A stretch of 64,000 bases of DNA from Drosophila miranda (GCF_003369915.1 NC_046675.1:7998001-8062000); one strand, 5' to 3'. Counted from the first letter of the stretch, positions 1-14,450 are shown. The notes: generated by a model from the letters alone, not told the origin. Made by a program: numbers and translations.

Positions 1-1617
1 CAAAAATTGAAACTATTGGAGATGTACTCTTTCAAGCAGGAAATATTCGATAGATAGTATGCTATGGAAGGAAACCTCTGCATTGGAGAGGGGCAAACAG
101 AACCCCTTCTCTGGATTTGGGAAATGAAAGCCCCCAAAATGGTTAAGCCTATGGATGGCCTACAAATTTTCTAGACTTCCATCAACAACCACAAAAAAAG
201 ACCTCCCCTTACAAGCAAGACTCGTGTAGAGCGTCAATGTGCTTTTGTCATGCACACGACATGTATATTTTTGTTTTTCCTGATTTTTTGAGTATTCTCT
301 TTTGCTCTTTTTTCGCTGGTGTGGCGTTCTGCCTATCGACGCATAAATTTCAGAGAAAATCCATTGCATTGGGAGCAAAAGGTCCATTGGAAGCTCACCT
401 ACAGGCCGCTACAAGATATCCATGTATTTAGATACAATCTATATGAAAACTACATGCTGTAAAACTGAAATTTGGGCTTGTTGTAGTGATAATCATACTA
501 TTGTACAAATATAAAACCCAAATGGAATCAGTTCTATATTTCTTAAGTTACAGTTTTGACCCCCACTGTACGAGTATTACTGAAGTACAATTTGTGTGTC
601 CGTAAGCGAAGAGATGACCCAAAGAAATACCTTTATCAAATAGTTCTTTGTTAAATATTTTCTTAAATTTTTGTTGGTTTTTAAAAAATATACAAACGGT
701 ATTCAATACGTCAACAAAAATTCTTGGTATGCGCATTATAAAAGGATTTAAATTGGTTGAAATGAACGACAAGACAACTCGGAAACATTTCTCGTGTTGC
801 TGGCAGACGCCCACACATCTCCCGCCCCCTCCCGCGCATGGAGAACATGCCAAAAAATGTATCTACATATATTTTCACACGAATTCCTACTAAATATATG
901 TACATATGTCTGTATATTGTGTATATAGAAACCTTGGCCACGTCAAGAACAAATACAAATACAAATGCCGGGCAAAAGTTTTTGTTTTGAAGACGCTCTT
1001 CAAAAGTGTCCACCTGTGCATTTTTCTTGGCCTGACATTAGTCGATTCCGGGAACAGCTCTCAAGAGAGAGAGACAGTGCGATAGATAGATACTTTTGTA
1101 TCTGTAGGTTTGTGGTGCTTTTTTTTTGGGTAGAGAGTGCAACAGGGTAAGCCATCTCGTGTTCCACTATGTAGAAAACTCGTAGAACATACATATACTC
1201 TACACGTATAAGGTGTGTATGCCCCAAGCCCCCCATGTCCCCAACCCCCCATCATACATCGTGGTTGTACTCTGTCATTAACAAAACAACTGTTGCGACC
1301 TTCACATACCAGAGCAGCCAAGCGACTGTGCGGCAAGCGAGTCGAGGCGATCAGAGGCAGCCCCCAAGCAAAGCAGATACACATATGTATGTATGTATCT
1401 GTGTGTTGTGTATGTAGAGATACATTGAATATATTGAAATAATAAGGCGAAAAATCCGACTGCAAAACGTGAATGCGAACGCGTACGAGACGTGAACGTC
1501 TCCGCCTGCAAAAATTACGATCGACTCGACGAGTACGAGGGTACGAGTATCTGATAGAATGCGCACATTACCCAGAGACAGAGCAAGGGAACTTCCATTC
1601 CATTCCACACCATTGTG

Positions 1618-1633
1618 TGTGTGTGTGTGTGGA
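1618..1633. repeat. (GT)n microsatellite
   Basis: Short GT dinucleotide run in the kibra intron, followed by a G-rich stretch. Confidence 0.8.
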
Positions 1634-3295
1634 GGGGCAGAGAGGAGAGGCTTGGGGCCGCCGCCGCATTCCACACATAAGGTCGTGTGTGAATCGAACT
1701 CGGGCCAGCCGCCACCGCCATAATACTGGGAACACAGAAAGCGTATATGCACGAGAGTGCCGTCAGGGGCAGGGACATCTGCTCATGGGGGGGAAAATTC
1801 AGAAATTTCCCTGGAAATATATCATTTTATAAGGTATATATTTCATAAATTATTCAAAGAAAATTGCCCCACTTAAAAGATACATTTTTTGTTTTGCGAC
1901 TTTTAAGGATTTTTAGTCTATTTAAAATTCCCAATGCTTGCTGCAGACATTTTGGCGTTTTCGCGGCACGAAAAATCAAAAATATATATGTAACTATTTT
2001 TATAAATATCTTTCCTCTTTCTTTTTTTTGATTCTGCAGACAGTTTGGGAATTCACCTCAGGGCCAAAACAAAATTATTTCAAATATTTGGGTGCCTTAC
2101 AGCGCTTTATTCATAATAATAATAAGCAAAAAAAAGAATGAAAGCTGCTCAGAAAGAGAGACAGGTAGGGGGTAGGGGGGAGGGGGGGTGAAATGCCGCA
2201 TGTCAAATGGGCCAATTAACATTTCTGTTATACGCTGTATTTATTTTCGTGTGGCTTTTCTTCAACGCGGTGTTTGTTTCGCCTTTTGTTTTATAAATAA
2301 ATAGGCTTTTGTTTTGTATGCAAAAAATAAAAAATAAAAAAAAATACCATACCAGCTATTTTTGATGGCATTCAATAAATTATGTATGCTACTCTCTTGT
2401 CTCGCCCCCTCCCTCCCTCCGCCATAACAATAATTTCTATATATGTAAATCGAAATTCCAAGATATTTCTTGTATCTTTTGGTCTGTTTGTTTATCTTTT
2501 GCCCTCACGCACACATCGATGGTAAGAACTTGAAAGATTTCGAATTTTATGGTAAGCGCTCGTGGCATACCATGGAATTTTGGCCGGTTGTTGCTGTTGG
2601 CCATAACCGATTGGCTTTTATTGATTAAAGAATGTTTTTTGTGCTGTGTTTTTTTTGTGGTTTTGCGTTCTAATGTAGTATGCCGGTCAGGGTCAGAAAA
2701 ATTGATGATGATGATTCCTACACCTACAAAGTGGGAAATATTCATGAATATAATCAACAGATTTGTGTGCGTCTATAGAATATACTAAGCTGTAGATATT
2801 ATTTATATTTAATTGATCAATTTGAAGAATTCGAGGGATCTGGAGGGATCAGGGTAATACCTGAAAATTCTCTGGGAAGAAGACGAAAAACAGCTGATTG
2901 TCAAATTGCCAGTCACGCGTAAACGTTGCCTGGCAAAAGGAGCATTAAATGCAGATACTCAATTGTATCTTCTTCTAAAAACCTCAAAGAAGACTGGGTT
3001 TAAACAAGTTTTGGCTTGAATAAAATTATTATATCTGCTGCTGGCGCGTGTTTGATGTCCAATAAGGAAAAACAAAGGCTATGTCTGAGCAATCGGTGGC
3101 ATTATGTAAGCTTATTTAGATATTCTTGTGGTTCTTGAACAGATAGAATATTTATTACCAGCAGCAGATACATATACATACAGAAGGAATGCGTGTATGT
3201 GATCATTTACTCTGAAGCAAACAAATAAACAAACATGCATAAATAACTCGTTGCAGTTGCAACAAAAGCAACAACTGCCTCCAGCAAAGCAACTC

Positions 3296-3356
3296 ACACA
3301 CGCACACACACACAGAGAGAGGGCAGACAACCGATAGAGAGAGAGAAAAAGAGAGG
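3296..3356. repeat. (CA)n then (GA)n microsatellite
   Basis: A CA run followed by GAGAGA blocks. The GAGAG units are also consensus GAGA-factor sites, so this may be a regulatory element inside the kibra intron. Confidence 0.7.
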
Positions 3357-3779
3357 GTGAGCAGCGACTGCGCAGCTGGCAGCGACTCTGGAATGCGGTT
3401 TTGACAAGTTCTTCTAAAATTGTACGGCAACTTTTGCTATTTACGCTATGAAACAACGACAACAACCGAGCAGGCGGCATCGGCAGCGGCAGCGCGACGA
3501 GAGCAGCAGGCGAATGTGTGCGAAGGAGCACGGAAAGCAGAACATGAAAAAAAAGAAAAAATACCAACAACAGCAATAGCAGCGCACAAGATGGTTGGAC
3601 GATTAGAGAGGAGCACGGGCAACGGGCCACGGGCTTTTTTAGACACGAAGGCACGAAATATATAGAGGTACCATATATTTATAGGAAATAAATTCATATA
3701 AAAATCATAATCGTTCTTTTGAAATAATACTCTTTTTTGTTATTCGATAGTTTTGTTTGCGGTCTTGGTTTGCCCATCT

Positions 3780-3870
3780 TTGGCACGAGAGAGAGCAACA
3801 GTGAGTGAGAGAGCGGCAGCAGCAAACTATGCAGCAATGTCGTCGCCATCGTCGGGCTAGTTGAACGAAC
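3780..3870. promoter_or_regulatory. GAGA-rich cluster with PHO-like GCCAT core
   Basis: Several GAGAG motifs (3787-3815) next to a GCCAT core (about 3844-3848) and CAGCAG repeats. GAGAG plus GCCAT is the simplest signature of a Polycomb/Trithorax response element or an intronic enhancer. The match is weak and could be chance. Confidence 0.2.
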
Positions 3871-4113
3871 GCCAAGACACTGCGGCCGAGGGGGCGTTAG
3901 GCATGCCGAACGAGGTAAAGTAAATGCATTTTGTGTTTGGAAATAGGCTGACGACGACGGCGGCGACGACGATGGCAGCGACGAACGACGCCGAACGACG
4001 ACGACGGCGAACGACGCTCAGCAGCAGCAGCCATAGTTGTTGTTGTTGTTGAAAAATATTTCAAAGTTGCTGTGAACTCGCAGCCACAGCAGCAGCGGCA
4101 CCAATTGAATGCA

Positions 4114-4140
4114 ATTTGTTTGTGTGTGTGTGTGTGTGTT
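4114..4140. repeat. (GT)n microsatellite
   Basis: Uninterrupted GT dinucleotides in the kibra intron. Confidence 0.85.
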
Positions 4141-6696
4141 TAAGTGTTTGTGTATGCATTTATTAAAGCAATGCGCGCATTGCCTTAAATGCCAAAGCTG
4201 CTACGTGTGTATGTACAGATCTATGCATTACATATGTACATATGTATGTATGTATGGATCAACTACTATGTACGCTACGCCCTGCTTTTTGTATTTGGCA
4301 AACATTCCAAGCGGCTCTTGGCTCTTGGCTGATGCTGGCCTCTGCTGCCGTTGCAGCCCATAAAAATGTTCTTATTTATGTACATATTTTTCCTCGAGGA
4401 GGAGGAGGGGCAGGCAAGTGCTGCAAAGGCAGTTGCTTTGACATGAATGTCAGCTTTGCGCATTTAAGCAGTTTAATCAACATTTTTTTTCTTCTTCTTC
4501 TTGTCTTTTTTCTTTCTCTCTCTGTCTCGCCTTTGGGCAACTACTTCTTGGCCTAAGAGCCGGTTTTTGTTAGCCAGGCCCATGCAATGTGCATCCTATG
4601 TACGTTCCATATGTTTGTTTGTATGTATTCCCGGGCTTGCATCAGTTTTCCCAGCTAGAGATGGGCGTGTGACAAAAGATACTTTTCACAAAAAGATACA
4701 GATTCAGATGTACGCATGAGGAAGTTTGCTGCCGCCAGAGCAAAGCCAGAAGACAACTCCATTCTGGCGTTCAATCAAATTCTAAGCACGATCTGCAAAA
4801 GATCTTTCGCTCTGTGGCAATAAGAAATTCCATTGGGGCAGCGTCAGAATGTTATTGCAACGCAACGCACCGCACCGAAAGGGAGCTGTGCTGGTGGTGC
4901 CGCCGCAAGAGTTAGGTTCTTGCCCTGACCCACAAACCAATAAATTCCGGCTTAAATATCTCAAGAATGCAGCCACAGCCAGCAGGCCAATCGAAAAAAG
5001 AGAGGCGCAGAGAAGGTAGAATCAACGAGCAAATGAATTATGCGCTGTGGTAAACATTTTGACAGCGGCACGCACACACACACACACACAGACACAGAAG
5101 ATACTTTGCAAACACACACTGGCACAGATACAATTTAAGTGGCATTTGAGGAATGCCGAGATACAGCTACAAACAATCCACATATGGCGTGTCCCTCTTC
5201 GATCTTTTTTCCTCCCTCCCTCTCTCTCTTTTCGCTCTGTCTGTTACGCTCTCATTCTGTTTGCCTTATCACTTCATTAGGCCATAAATTCGACAACAAA
5301 ACGGAATTCCACAGTTGAACGAACGAACGGCAGCAGCAAACAACTTGAACACCTACAAGATACACAGTTACAGATTCAGATACATTCCTGGCCTCCCCAC
5401 CCCGCCCCGCCCCGAGACCATGTTAATTATGCTGCTGCATCTGCCCATCCGAAAGATACAAAATGCGCGTGCGCCTGCGCAGCAGCAACTCGTCCCCAAT
5501 TCCCCTGCCACATGCCGCATCTCCCCCCCTCAGCTTTGGCCTCTGGGGCAGACCTTAAGAATATGTTATGCGCACTCAAATGGCATTCGGAAAGTGCTAC
5601 TGAAAAAATAATACAAAAGTTTCGTGCGGCCAACAAAAGGGACAGATACACTGCAGAGAGAAAGAGATAGACTGAGGCACTGAAGAGGGACAGAGAGAGA
5701 GACGGAGACTCCGCAGAGAGACAGAGAGAGATGGAGACACAGAGGAGGAGATCTGTAGCTGTGGAATGCCTTTGTCTGGATCTCTGGCTTAGCCCATAAA
5801 ATATTTAGTCGCTTGGAACAGCTGATTGCAGCGAATACTCAAAGCCATTGTGTCCACAGTGCCCCCCCCGCCGCACCCCGCCCGATTAGGGCAATTAATT
5901 GCCGTCGATTAAGCGGAGAGCTGGCCCTACATTCTTTTGTATCTACTGTACCCCCGCGTCTCGGAGGAAACACATGCTCAAGGCATGGCCTGCCCTTGGA
6001 CCCCGTTCCACACACAGATGAGGAATCTTTTCTGCCCCTGCCCCTGCCACCGCCCTGAGCAACATGTGTGCCGCTGCTGCTGCACAAATTCCAGACATAA
6101 ACTCAAGAGGTTCAACATGAGAGAATGCACAGAGGAAATATTCAGAGGCCCGAGGCCATGAAATATGAAAACTAGAGGACTTGCAAGATACCCATACAGA
6201 TTAGTCGCCTAAAGGATATACATCAGAGGAATACCCTTCTTCTCTGCACAAAATATCTGTATCCTCCATTTATCTTGAGTGTGCACATTCCAGGGCTTGT
6301 ATTTTGATTTCGTTTCGTTTTGCAGCCGCATGCATGGAAAATTGCTACCTTCGCAGAGATTTTTCGTTTTTCGTTCGACACATCACGATCCGCGCCAGCC
6401 AGACGGCGACACGGCCAGGCCAGCGTCCAGGCAGCTTGAAATCCAAATCCAAAAACCCATTTCCCCCGCCCACCAAGAGCCCCATCAACGGACGACGACT
6501 CGTCTCCGTCTCCAGAGTCGCCTCTCGCGGGCAGGGCGTAGAGTAACTTAATTTTCTGCTCACGTTTGCAGTTTTCTGTAAGTGAAAAATTGTTTAGCTG
6601 CGCGAATGACAGCTGAATTATTATAAATCGATATGCTGGACGATGTACGAAAATTATGGGGGACACTAAAAAAAACCTACACTTAATGGTGGGGGA

Positions 6697-6880
6697 TACA
6701 ACGTTGCATCTTTGTATCTAGATACAAAAAATATAGCTTTATCCCAGAAATTTCTGGGTTTCCTTCAAGCAAAGAGTGTTTTCTAGCTACAACGATGTAT
6801 CTTTGTATCTAGATACAAAAAATATAGCTTCATCTCAGAAATTTCTGGGTTTCCTTCAAGCAAAGAGTTTTTTCTGGCTA
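6697..6880. repeat. 91-bp tandem duplication carrying two perfect palindromes
   Basis: Two head-to-tail copies (6697-6787 and 6788-6880) that differ at only a few sites. Each contains the 18-bp palindrome TTTGTATCTAGATACAAA (6711-6728; 6802-6819). Each also contains a palindrome centred on CAGAAATTTCTG (6745-6756; 6836-6847), extended to 16 bp in copy 1. The second palindrome contains GAAnnTTC, the two-unit core of a heat-shock element. Confidence 0.9.
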
Positions 6881-7439
6881 CTACAGGTCCAACCTATATC
6901 CTAGGACAGGAGAAACACCCCTGAAATCGATCAAATCTGTCACTCTTCAAAGTAGACTCTTTCCTGTAGAACCTTCTCTGCCTCTGCCTCTCCCTCTTAA
7001 TTAGCAAATGTTGAAAAGGAAATCATTATGCTTGATAAAAATCACAAGTGTTGATTGCTGAAGAACCTTCGACGACAGCAGCGACATGCAACAAGTGCGA
7101 GGCACAGGAAAAGTCGCTGGAAGTTGTTGCAACCAGCAGCGGGTCGCTAAAATGGGCAAAACATGCGGTGTCCGAGGAGCCGTCTAAAGTTTGCCTATGT
7201 ATGTATCTGTCAGATACATTATGTATCCCCATGTGCCTATCTTTGGCCATAGAGTGTCGCTGTCGCTGTTGCAGTCTGCAGCCTGCAAGTGCAAAAGAAA
7301 ATATTTTTTAACGCTTTGGGCCGGTGCCGCGCGCACAACAAACTAGAAAATGTTGCTGCCACATCCACTGGTGGCCAGTCCGCGCGTTGCATTCATGCGC
7401 GTAATCAAATTGTAATCACGGCTTCGACTGCGACTAGCT

Positions 7440-7545
7440 GTTGCTGCGGCTGCGACTGCTGCTGCTGCTGCATGTGGCAGGGAGCAGCAGCAACAATTTT
7501 TACCCTCCTTCTCCTGCACCGCTGCTGCTGTTGTTGTTAAGTGGA
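7440..7545. repeat. CTG/CAG-rich trinucleotide stretch
   Basis: Imperfect CTG/TTG repeats, followed at 7595-7622 by a (CCTG)n run. They create long cysteine- or serine-rich spurious ORFs on both strands. Confidence 0.75.
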
Positions 7546-8222
7546 AATACTTGTTGCACAAATGCAATGCATGCTGTTGTTGCCTGTATCTGCCTGCTTT
7601 CCTGCCTGCCTGCCTGCCTGCTGCTGTGTAGCTGCATCTGTTGCTCGCGTACAGTGGATGTTGCCTAAGAGCATCCGATCCGGGCTTGTGAGATCTTTGG
7701 ACAGGAGATTGTATTTTATCTAGTTGCATATTGAATGGAGTTTTTGTACGGCAAGACTTCGATGATAATTCTTCTTGGGAAACATTAATAAAAAAAATCG
7801 ATAAATTCTGCCTCATTGACAATCTCAAAGATACTATAGATGCAATAATTTAGAATTTCAAAGAATGATTATATCTATTTGGTTGCAGCAGCTTTTCTTT
7901 TGGCTGTTTGAACACCTGGCTTTCGAACAAGTTTTCGATGAAGTTTTGAGATAAATTTTGATTTATTATCAGGTATTCTATTATATTTCGGGTATTTTTT
8001 TAATAAACTAGAATACATTAAATTTTATTTAAAAAAATTAATTTTTTTCAATTTTAAATTACATTTTTTTTTAAGTTTTAAAATAAAAACTTTTTAATTT
8101 AAAAAAAATTTTTTTTAATTTTTAAAATTAAAAATTTTGTTGTACGTTTCGTAGTACTACTACGTATTATTTTAATAGTTTCAATTTAATTTCAAAACTC
8201 TTGTAAAGATCTTATCTGTGGG

Positions 8223-8625
8223 ATATTTTCTAGAGAAGTAAATCTGAATTTTCTAATTCCTAAATTTCTAAGATTTAATTCGTTAATTAATTATGGAGAA
8301 GACAAACCCAAAAGGTAATGAAATGTTTGGATAATTTTCTGCTTAAGTTAGTTATTAAAAAAAAATTAAAACAAATATTTTAAGTGATTTTTCAATTTAT
8401 AAAATTTAATTTTTTCTATGGTGTATTTTCCAGAGAAATAGATCTGAAAATATCCACCAATAATTGTATAGATTTAATTACTTGAGGAGAACCCAAATGG
8501 TTATAAAATGTTTAGATAATTTTCTGCTTAAGTTAATTATTTCAAAAAAAATAATACAAATATTTTGAGAGATTTTTTAGTTTTTTAAATTAAATTTTCC
8601 AGAGAAATAAAAAATAAGAGAAAAT
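8223..8625. repeat. AT-rich diverged tandem repeat, ~170-200 bp unit
   Basis: Three related units, anchored by TTTTC(T/C)AGAGAA at about 8226, 8426 and 8597. They share downstream motifs such as GATTTAATT and TAATTTTCTGCTTAAGTTA. The surrounding 7930-8760 block is extremely AT-rich and has no gene. Confidence 0.6.
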
Positions 8626-8888
8626 AAATAATTATGGTTTAGATTTAATTACTGAAGGAGCTTAAATTTTTCAGCTTAAATTAAAAACTTAAAAACATTA
8701 AAATAAATATTCAGAGAGCTGTTTTAATTGGTTTACATTTTAAAATCTATAATTTCTGTTTAAATGAATCGAAATCCAACTAAATTTCACTGCCAGACTG
8801 TGAACCGTGTGTGTGTCTCTTCTTTGCCAATTATCACTGTAAGTGCCACAGCAAACGGCAATTGCATCTGCATTCTTTCCACTTTTCT

Positions 8889-8955
8889 TGCTGTAGTTGC
8901 AGTTGTTGTTGTTGCTGTTGCTGTTGCAGTTGTTGCTGTTGCTGCTGCTGCATTG
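8889..8955. repeat. (GTTGCT)n / CAGCAA microsatellite
   Basis: Imperfect hexanucleotide repeat that reads as a Gln-rich spurious ORF on the minus strand. No initiator, acceptor or flanking conserved protein supports coding. Confidence 0.8.
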
Positions 8956-10800
8956 CCTTGTGCAATTTATTAAATGAAAAATGCCGTTTTGCAGCTTTCC
9001 AAGTTGCGATACAACATACAGACATATGTACACAGATACATAGCGGCAGCAGGCCCCTGTACGAGGAGACCGTGGATATATATGCATAGCATACTATATC
9101 CAGATACTATTCGTATGTGCACATGTGCTCTCTGTGGCTGTAGCTGTGGCTGTGGCAGTGCCTGAGCCAAATTGAATTTTATGCAAATTTGTTGCTCGTT
9201 TTTAGTCGCGATAGAAATCGCCACATCTAATGCATAATGGCTGACACACGCACACGCATGCCTCTTTGGATGATTTTGCATTCTTTATGCAATTTATCGA
9301 TCGTTCGCTCTGAATGCCACAAAATTATTTTCGAATGCTTCAATCTGTTTGAGAGTGCGGCGGATCATGCCATGTGGTTTCTTCTTCTGTTTTTCCGATC
9401 ATTGTAGAAGTTATGCCTAAGATAATTCCGATCATAAATCAAATCTTTAAAGCGGGTATTTTCAGATACAGCCCCCTGCCGGTGGCGCCACTCTGTCCCG
9501 ACTTATGGCCGCTTTCGCCTAGGCCTTTTTGGCGGCGATTTGTGTTTATGTAAAACAAACGAGTTCGAATTCGAGTTCGAGCCACTATCCCAACTGGTAG
9601 CCGCCGACAGATTTTGTTTCTTTTTTCCATCTATTTTTTTTGTCGTATTACTTATGAATAGATCGAGAAACTGTCACCAAACACGTTTCTGTCTGAGCCC
9701 CGCCACACACAAAAATATTCCACTGTGTTGCCGCCTTGTTATGGGCTAAACAATTGGCCAAAAAAAACTGCCAAAAAAAAACAATACACATTCATAAGAA
9801 AATAAAGAAGACTAAGACCAAAAAAATATTAAAAAAAAAAAACATCACCCGCTAAAATACTGTACAAACAAGTGAAACATTTATTAAGCAAAAATATTTG
9901 GGAATTTTTGAATTTTGTTAATCTTCCAGGAAATAGCAAAAAGGGCAAGGGTCCACCCTTGAGGATACCCTTATTCTTTTGGAATCCAGCATATCATTAC
10001 AGATCGATCTTTCCTATCCTTCTCTAATGTATCCCGATAAAACAGCATTTTTTTACATTAAAAAAATCAACTGAAAATCATTCAATTTAAAAGCAAACAA
10101 AAATCACAGATACATATGGTATCTCTGGTATTTTTTAAGTGCAGTAACAATACCTAAATTAATTAATTAATTTCCGGTAAATGTTGCACAAACATTAGAA
10201 AACATCACGCAAATGTAGACCGCAGTCGATGGCATTTCAAGGGTATCCCCCATTCGACCTTGCAGATGAGCATTGGAATAGATATTTTTTTTGTTTTTTT
10301 TTTTTTGTGTGTGTTTTCTGTGATTTCTGTGCTCGAAACGTGGCGAGTGGCGGGAGGCCTTTAAAGGCCACCCGAGGCCTGGCTCGCTTCGGTTTATTGT
10401 AGAAATTTATTTATGGTTTATTGGAATTTTTGCGCGCTACCGGCAGCAATTTTTAAAATTCAATAACAGCGCGTGTGGGGGTCGGGGGGATCCAACGAAA
10501 GAGAGAGCGATATAAATGGCGAAAAGCGTGAATAATTTTTGGATGAAAAATATGCAGAGACGTGCAAAATGCCCATAAAGCCAATAATGGAGCCCAAAAA
10601 TGCAGGTTTCAAAGAAATCAATTTCGTAAAATTCGTAAAGTCAATGAAGTTGACAAAAATAAAATTGTAAGAAATATTTCAGTAGATCGGAAATTATGTT
10701 AAAGAAAGTTTGTATTTTCTTAACTGTTTTTACAGAGGAATTATTGAAATTTATAACAAAATTTAATTCAAAATTAAATTCTTTTGGAATTCTATTTGTT

Positions 10801-11035
10801 TTTTAAGCTATAAGTGAAAATATTGTATTTTTAGCATTTCAAGTTCTTTATCAAAATTCAATTAAAATATTTTTATAAAAAATGAATTAATTAAAAATTA
10901 AATGCCTTTGAAATCCTTTTTTTAAGCCATAAGTGAAAATATTGTATTTTTAGCATTTCAAGTTCTTTATAAAAATTAAATTAAACTATTATTATAAAAA
11001 AAACCACAAATTAAGAAAAAATAATTTCTAAAAAA
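10801..11035. repeat. ~119-bp AT-rich tandem duplication
   Basis: Two copies, starting at 10801 and about 10920, share about 50 nearly identical bases beginning TTTTAAGC(T/C)ATAAGTG and then diverge. They lie inside the AT-rich block 10630-11100, which contains no gene. Confidence 0.75.
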
Positions 11036-11919
11036 TAATGATCATGAAAAAAATAATATTTAAATAATTTAGGGTACAATATTTAAGAGAGGCTGCGCTT
11101 TATGTCTCAAGTTAGGATCAATGTGTACATCTAGATACATTTGTATGTACATTTGAAGATCCATTTGCTTTAGATACATCGAAACATTCATACAATCCAT
11201 GAGAGTGTATGTGTGTGAATGTATAATCTACTTGATGCATAACCCTAACAAATGCGCAGATGTTTCATTTCATTTAAAAGTAAAAGAAAAAAAAACAAAA
11301 AAAAATCAAAAGAAAAAATCCGAGCAAGCAAGAAAGAAAGAGAGAAAGAAAAGGCAGAGAAATTCCTCAACGCTCGACGCTCAACGCTTGGGCGTTTAAT
11401 TCAGTGAAACATTTTTAACAATGTTCATGCAATTTGAAACAAACAAAGGGAATGTTTGTGTTAATTGAAAGCGTGAAGAGCGAGACACAGTTAGTGGGCA
11501 ATGAGTGCGACAGAGATGGGGCTAGAGAAACGAGAGAAACGGGCGAAGAATGTCAGAAATCAATTATTTCGAAACTGCAAAAATTCCAATGTACATTTTG
11601 CAATTGTTTATGAGTGAGAGATACACACAAACACGAAATATTTGCCGCAAAAAAAGAGAGACAATATGGTAGGCAGAGAGGAGATATATCCGAGCGAGAG
11701 GCAAGACAAAAAGTCTAGTTTTTGCCTCCGACGTTTTATGTGCCCTCGTAGAAATACCGTAATTCCAATTGCCTCTCTCTGAGTGGCAAAGATCTTTCGA
11801 AAATCATACTACTCTCCTTTCGGCAAGGGTATCAAAATGCTGAGCGAACGGCAAACTAAAATATATCTATGGCCCGATGTAGTGCGGTACCCCCTTCCAA
11901 CCACACATCTTCAGATCAT

Positions 11920-12625
11920 GCCACTCTGGATCTCTCTCTCTCTCTCTGTCGGTCTCTCGGGCTCTGCTTCGTTTGCTCTCTTGTACTCATTACGTATGAG
12001 ATTGTTAGTTTTTGTTTTTTTTTTTGCAGATCATTCGCTGAGCTTTATTTAACTTTTGCTCTCCCATTTGCCCCTTTATCCCACCAGCCATTGCTCCGTT
12101 CGTCTTGCTGTACATTTATTTTCCCTCTCTTTCTGTCGTACGTTTCATTGCTCTCTCCATCTGGCGCACATTTTTCCCCCCCTCTCCAGCTGCCGCATTC
12201 CTCTTTTCACCACTCTCTTTCTGCCTTTTACATTTCATTTTTTGTTTGTTGCCGTTGTCTCTCTCTCTCCCTCTCGTTCTCACTCTCTCTCGCTTCAGTT
12301 TTCAGTTATATTTGGAGTCTTAATCATCGCCTTGGAATGTTTACTTAAGGCTTTTTTGTTGTTGTTTAAAACATGTAATTTATTTTGCTTTGTTTTTGTG
12401 GTGCTTCAGATTCTTCTTCTTCTCCATCCACCTCTCGCATTCCTTTACATACACAAACACAGAGGAACACACACACACATGACACATACATGTGCATCAC
12501 GCACCTTTATCTTTCCGGTTCGAGCGCTTTGGAATTGGAATCGGAATTTATATGGGTTTTTTTGTTTTTGTTTTTATAAGCTTCCTGATCCGCTCTCCCT
12601 CTCTCTCTCTCTCTTTCTCTTATAT
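11920..12625. repeat. CT/GA-rich low-complexity tract beside the kibra donor
   Basis: Repeated (CT)n and pyrimidine-rich DNA on the plus strand, so (GA)n on the kibra strand. It produces overlapping Leu/Ser/Pro-rich ORFs in all plus frames, which are composition artefacts. GAGA-factor binding near the exon is possible. Confidence 0.7.
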
Positions 12626-12657
12626 GTAGTACATATATGCACATTTGTAGAGACTTA

Positions 12658-13420
<763 letters not shown>

Positions 13421-13634
13421 TATCTGTAATTTCTAGGTGATGTTTTATCAATGATTACGGATTATTCAACGCAATTTTCTGAATTCAGAAAAAAATTCGA
13501 CGCTCTCTCGTTGTTGTTTGATTGCGCGCGGCCGAAAACTATGTGAGACCGTGGATTGATGGTTAAAAAAATGTGCGGTGTGGCAATCAGAAATATACCG
13601 AAAAATATACCGTAAATATACTGACGAATTCAAG

Positions 13635-14040
13635 TTCTGTTTTACATATTCCTCGTTTTTGATATTCCGTGGATTATTACTAACTATATAGAACATTTAG
13701 CCATGCCCGCATAGTTTGATCCGATTAATGAATCTATTTCCAACTTGACTAGTTTGTTTTAAACACTTGCTTTTATTGCTTTTTGCGTAAATAGAGGTTT
13801 TAGCGAAAAGGGTCAAACCAAAAATAACGAAAGGGGATAGTCGTTCCTATTGTTCAATTTTGATATTCCGTCGAATATAACTAGCTATCTAAAACCTGAA
13901 TGTCTAAACTCATAATTTTATCCCATTATCACATCAATTTCCTACAAGACCCTTAACTTTAAGTTCTCATCATTATTGGATTGTTTTTAAAATAAGGTTT
14001 AAGCAAAATTTTCCACTAAATTAATTTAATTACATGATAA
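13635..14040 (+). repeat. ~200-bp direct repeat, copies R1 and R2
   Basis: Two adjacent copies, anchored by GATATTCCG at 13661 and TGATATTCCG at 13861. Each then has an (A/C)CTA(A/G)CTAT segment, a block around CATAATTTTA(T/C)CCAATTA and an (A/G)GGTCAAAC-like end. R1-R2 spacing is about 201 bp. Related copies lie at 15575-15985 in the same orientation, suggesting a repetitive element or satellite-like insertion split by other sequence. Confidence 0.7.
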
Positions 14041-14261
14041 CTACTAGATAACTACAAATTTGCTACATATTATCTAAATTTTCATGTAATTACAAAGGCG
14101 ACACCTGAAGGCAAAATGTGTTCGTTAGTAAGGCAAAAAAAAATTTGTTAATGGAAAAAAAGCTGTGGTTGAAAGGAAAAAAAAGTAGTGAATTTTTGGG
14201 GAAAAAAAATAAATTTTTGGGGAAAAAAATAAATATTGGTATACAATTTTAAAAACCAGCC

Positions 14262-14450
14262 GTGGTCGGTCAGGCCTCGAGCCTAGGGACCCTCGCCTGG
14301 TCTTTTTTGAGAAAATGAAAAGTGAAAAAACAGCAGAAGTCGGTCAGCCCAGGCCTCGAGCCTAGGGACCCTCGCCTGTGAAAAAGTGAAAAAATGAAAA
14401 AACAGCAGAAGTCGGTTAGCCCAGGCCTCGAACCTAGGGACTCTTGGATC
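14262..14450. repeat. 72-79-bp tandem repeat with CCTCGAGCCTAGGGACC core
   Basis: Three copies of a GC-rich core starting at 14271, 14350 and 14422, separated by A-rich spacers containing CAGCAGAAGTCGGT. On the minus strand the third copy contains GGTTCGAGGCC, a match to the pol III B-box. The ORF across it (repeated RVPRLEAW) is a product of the repeat. Confidence 0.8.
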
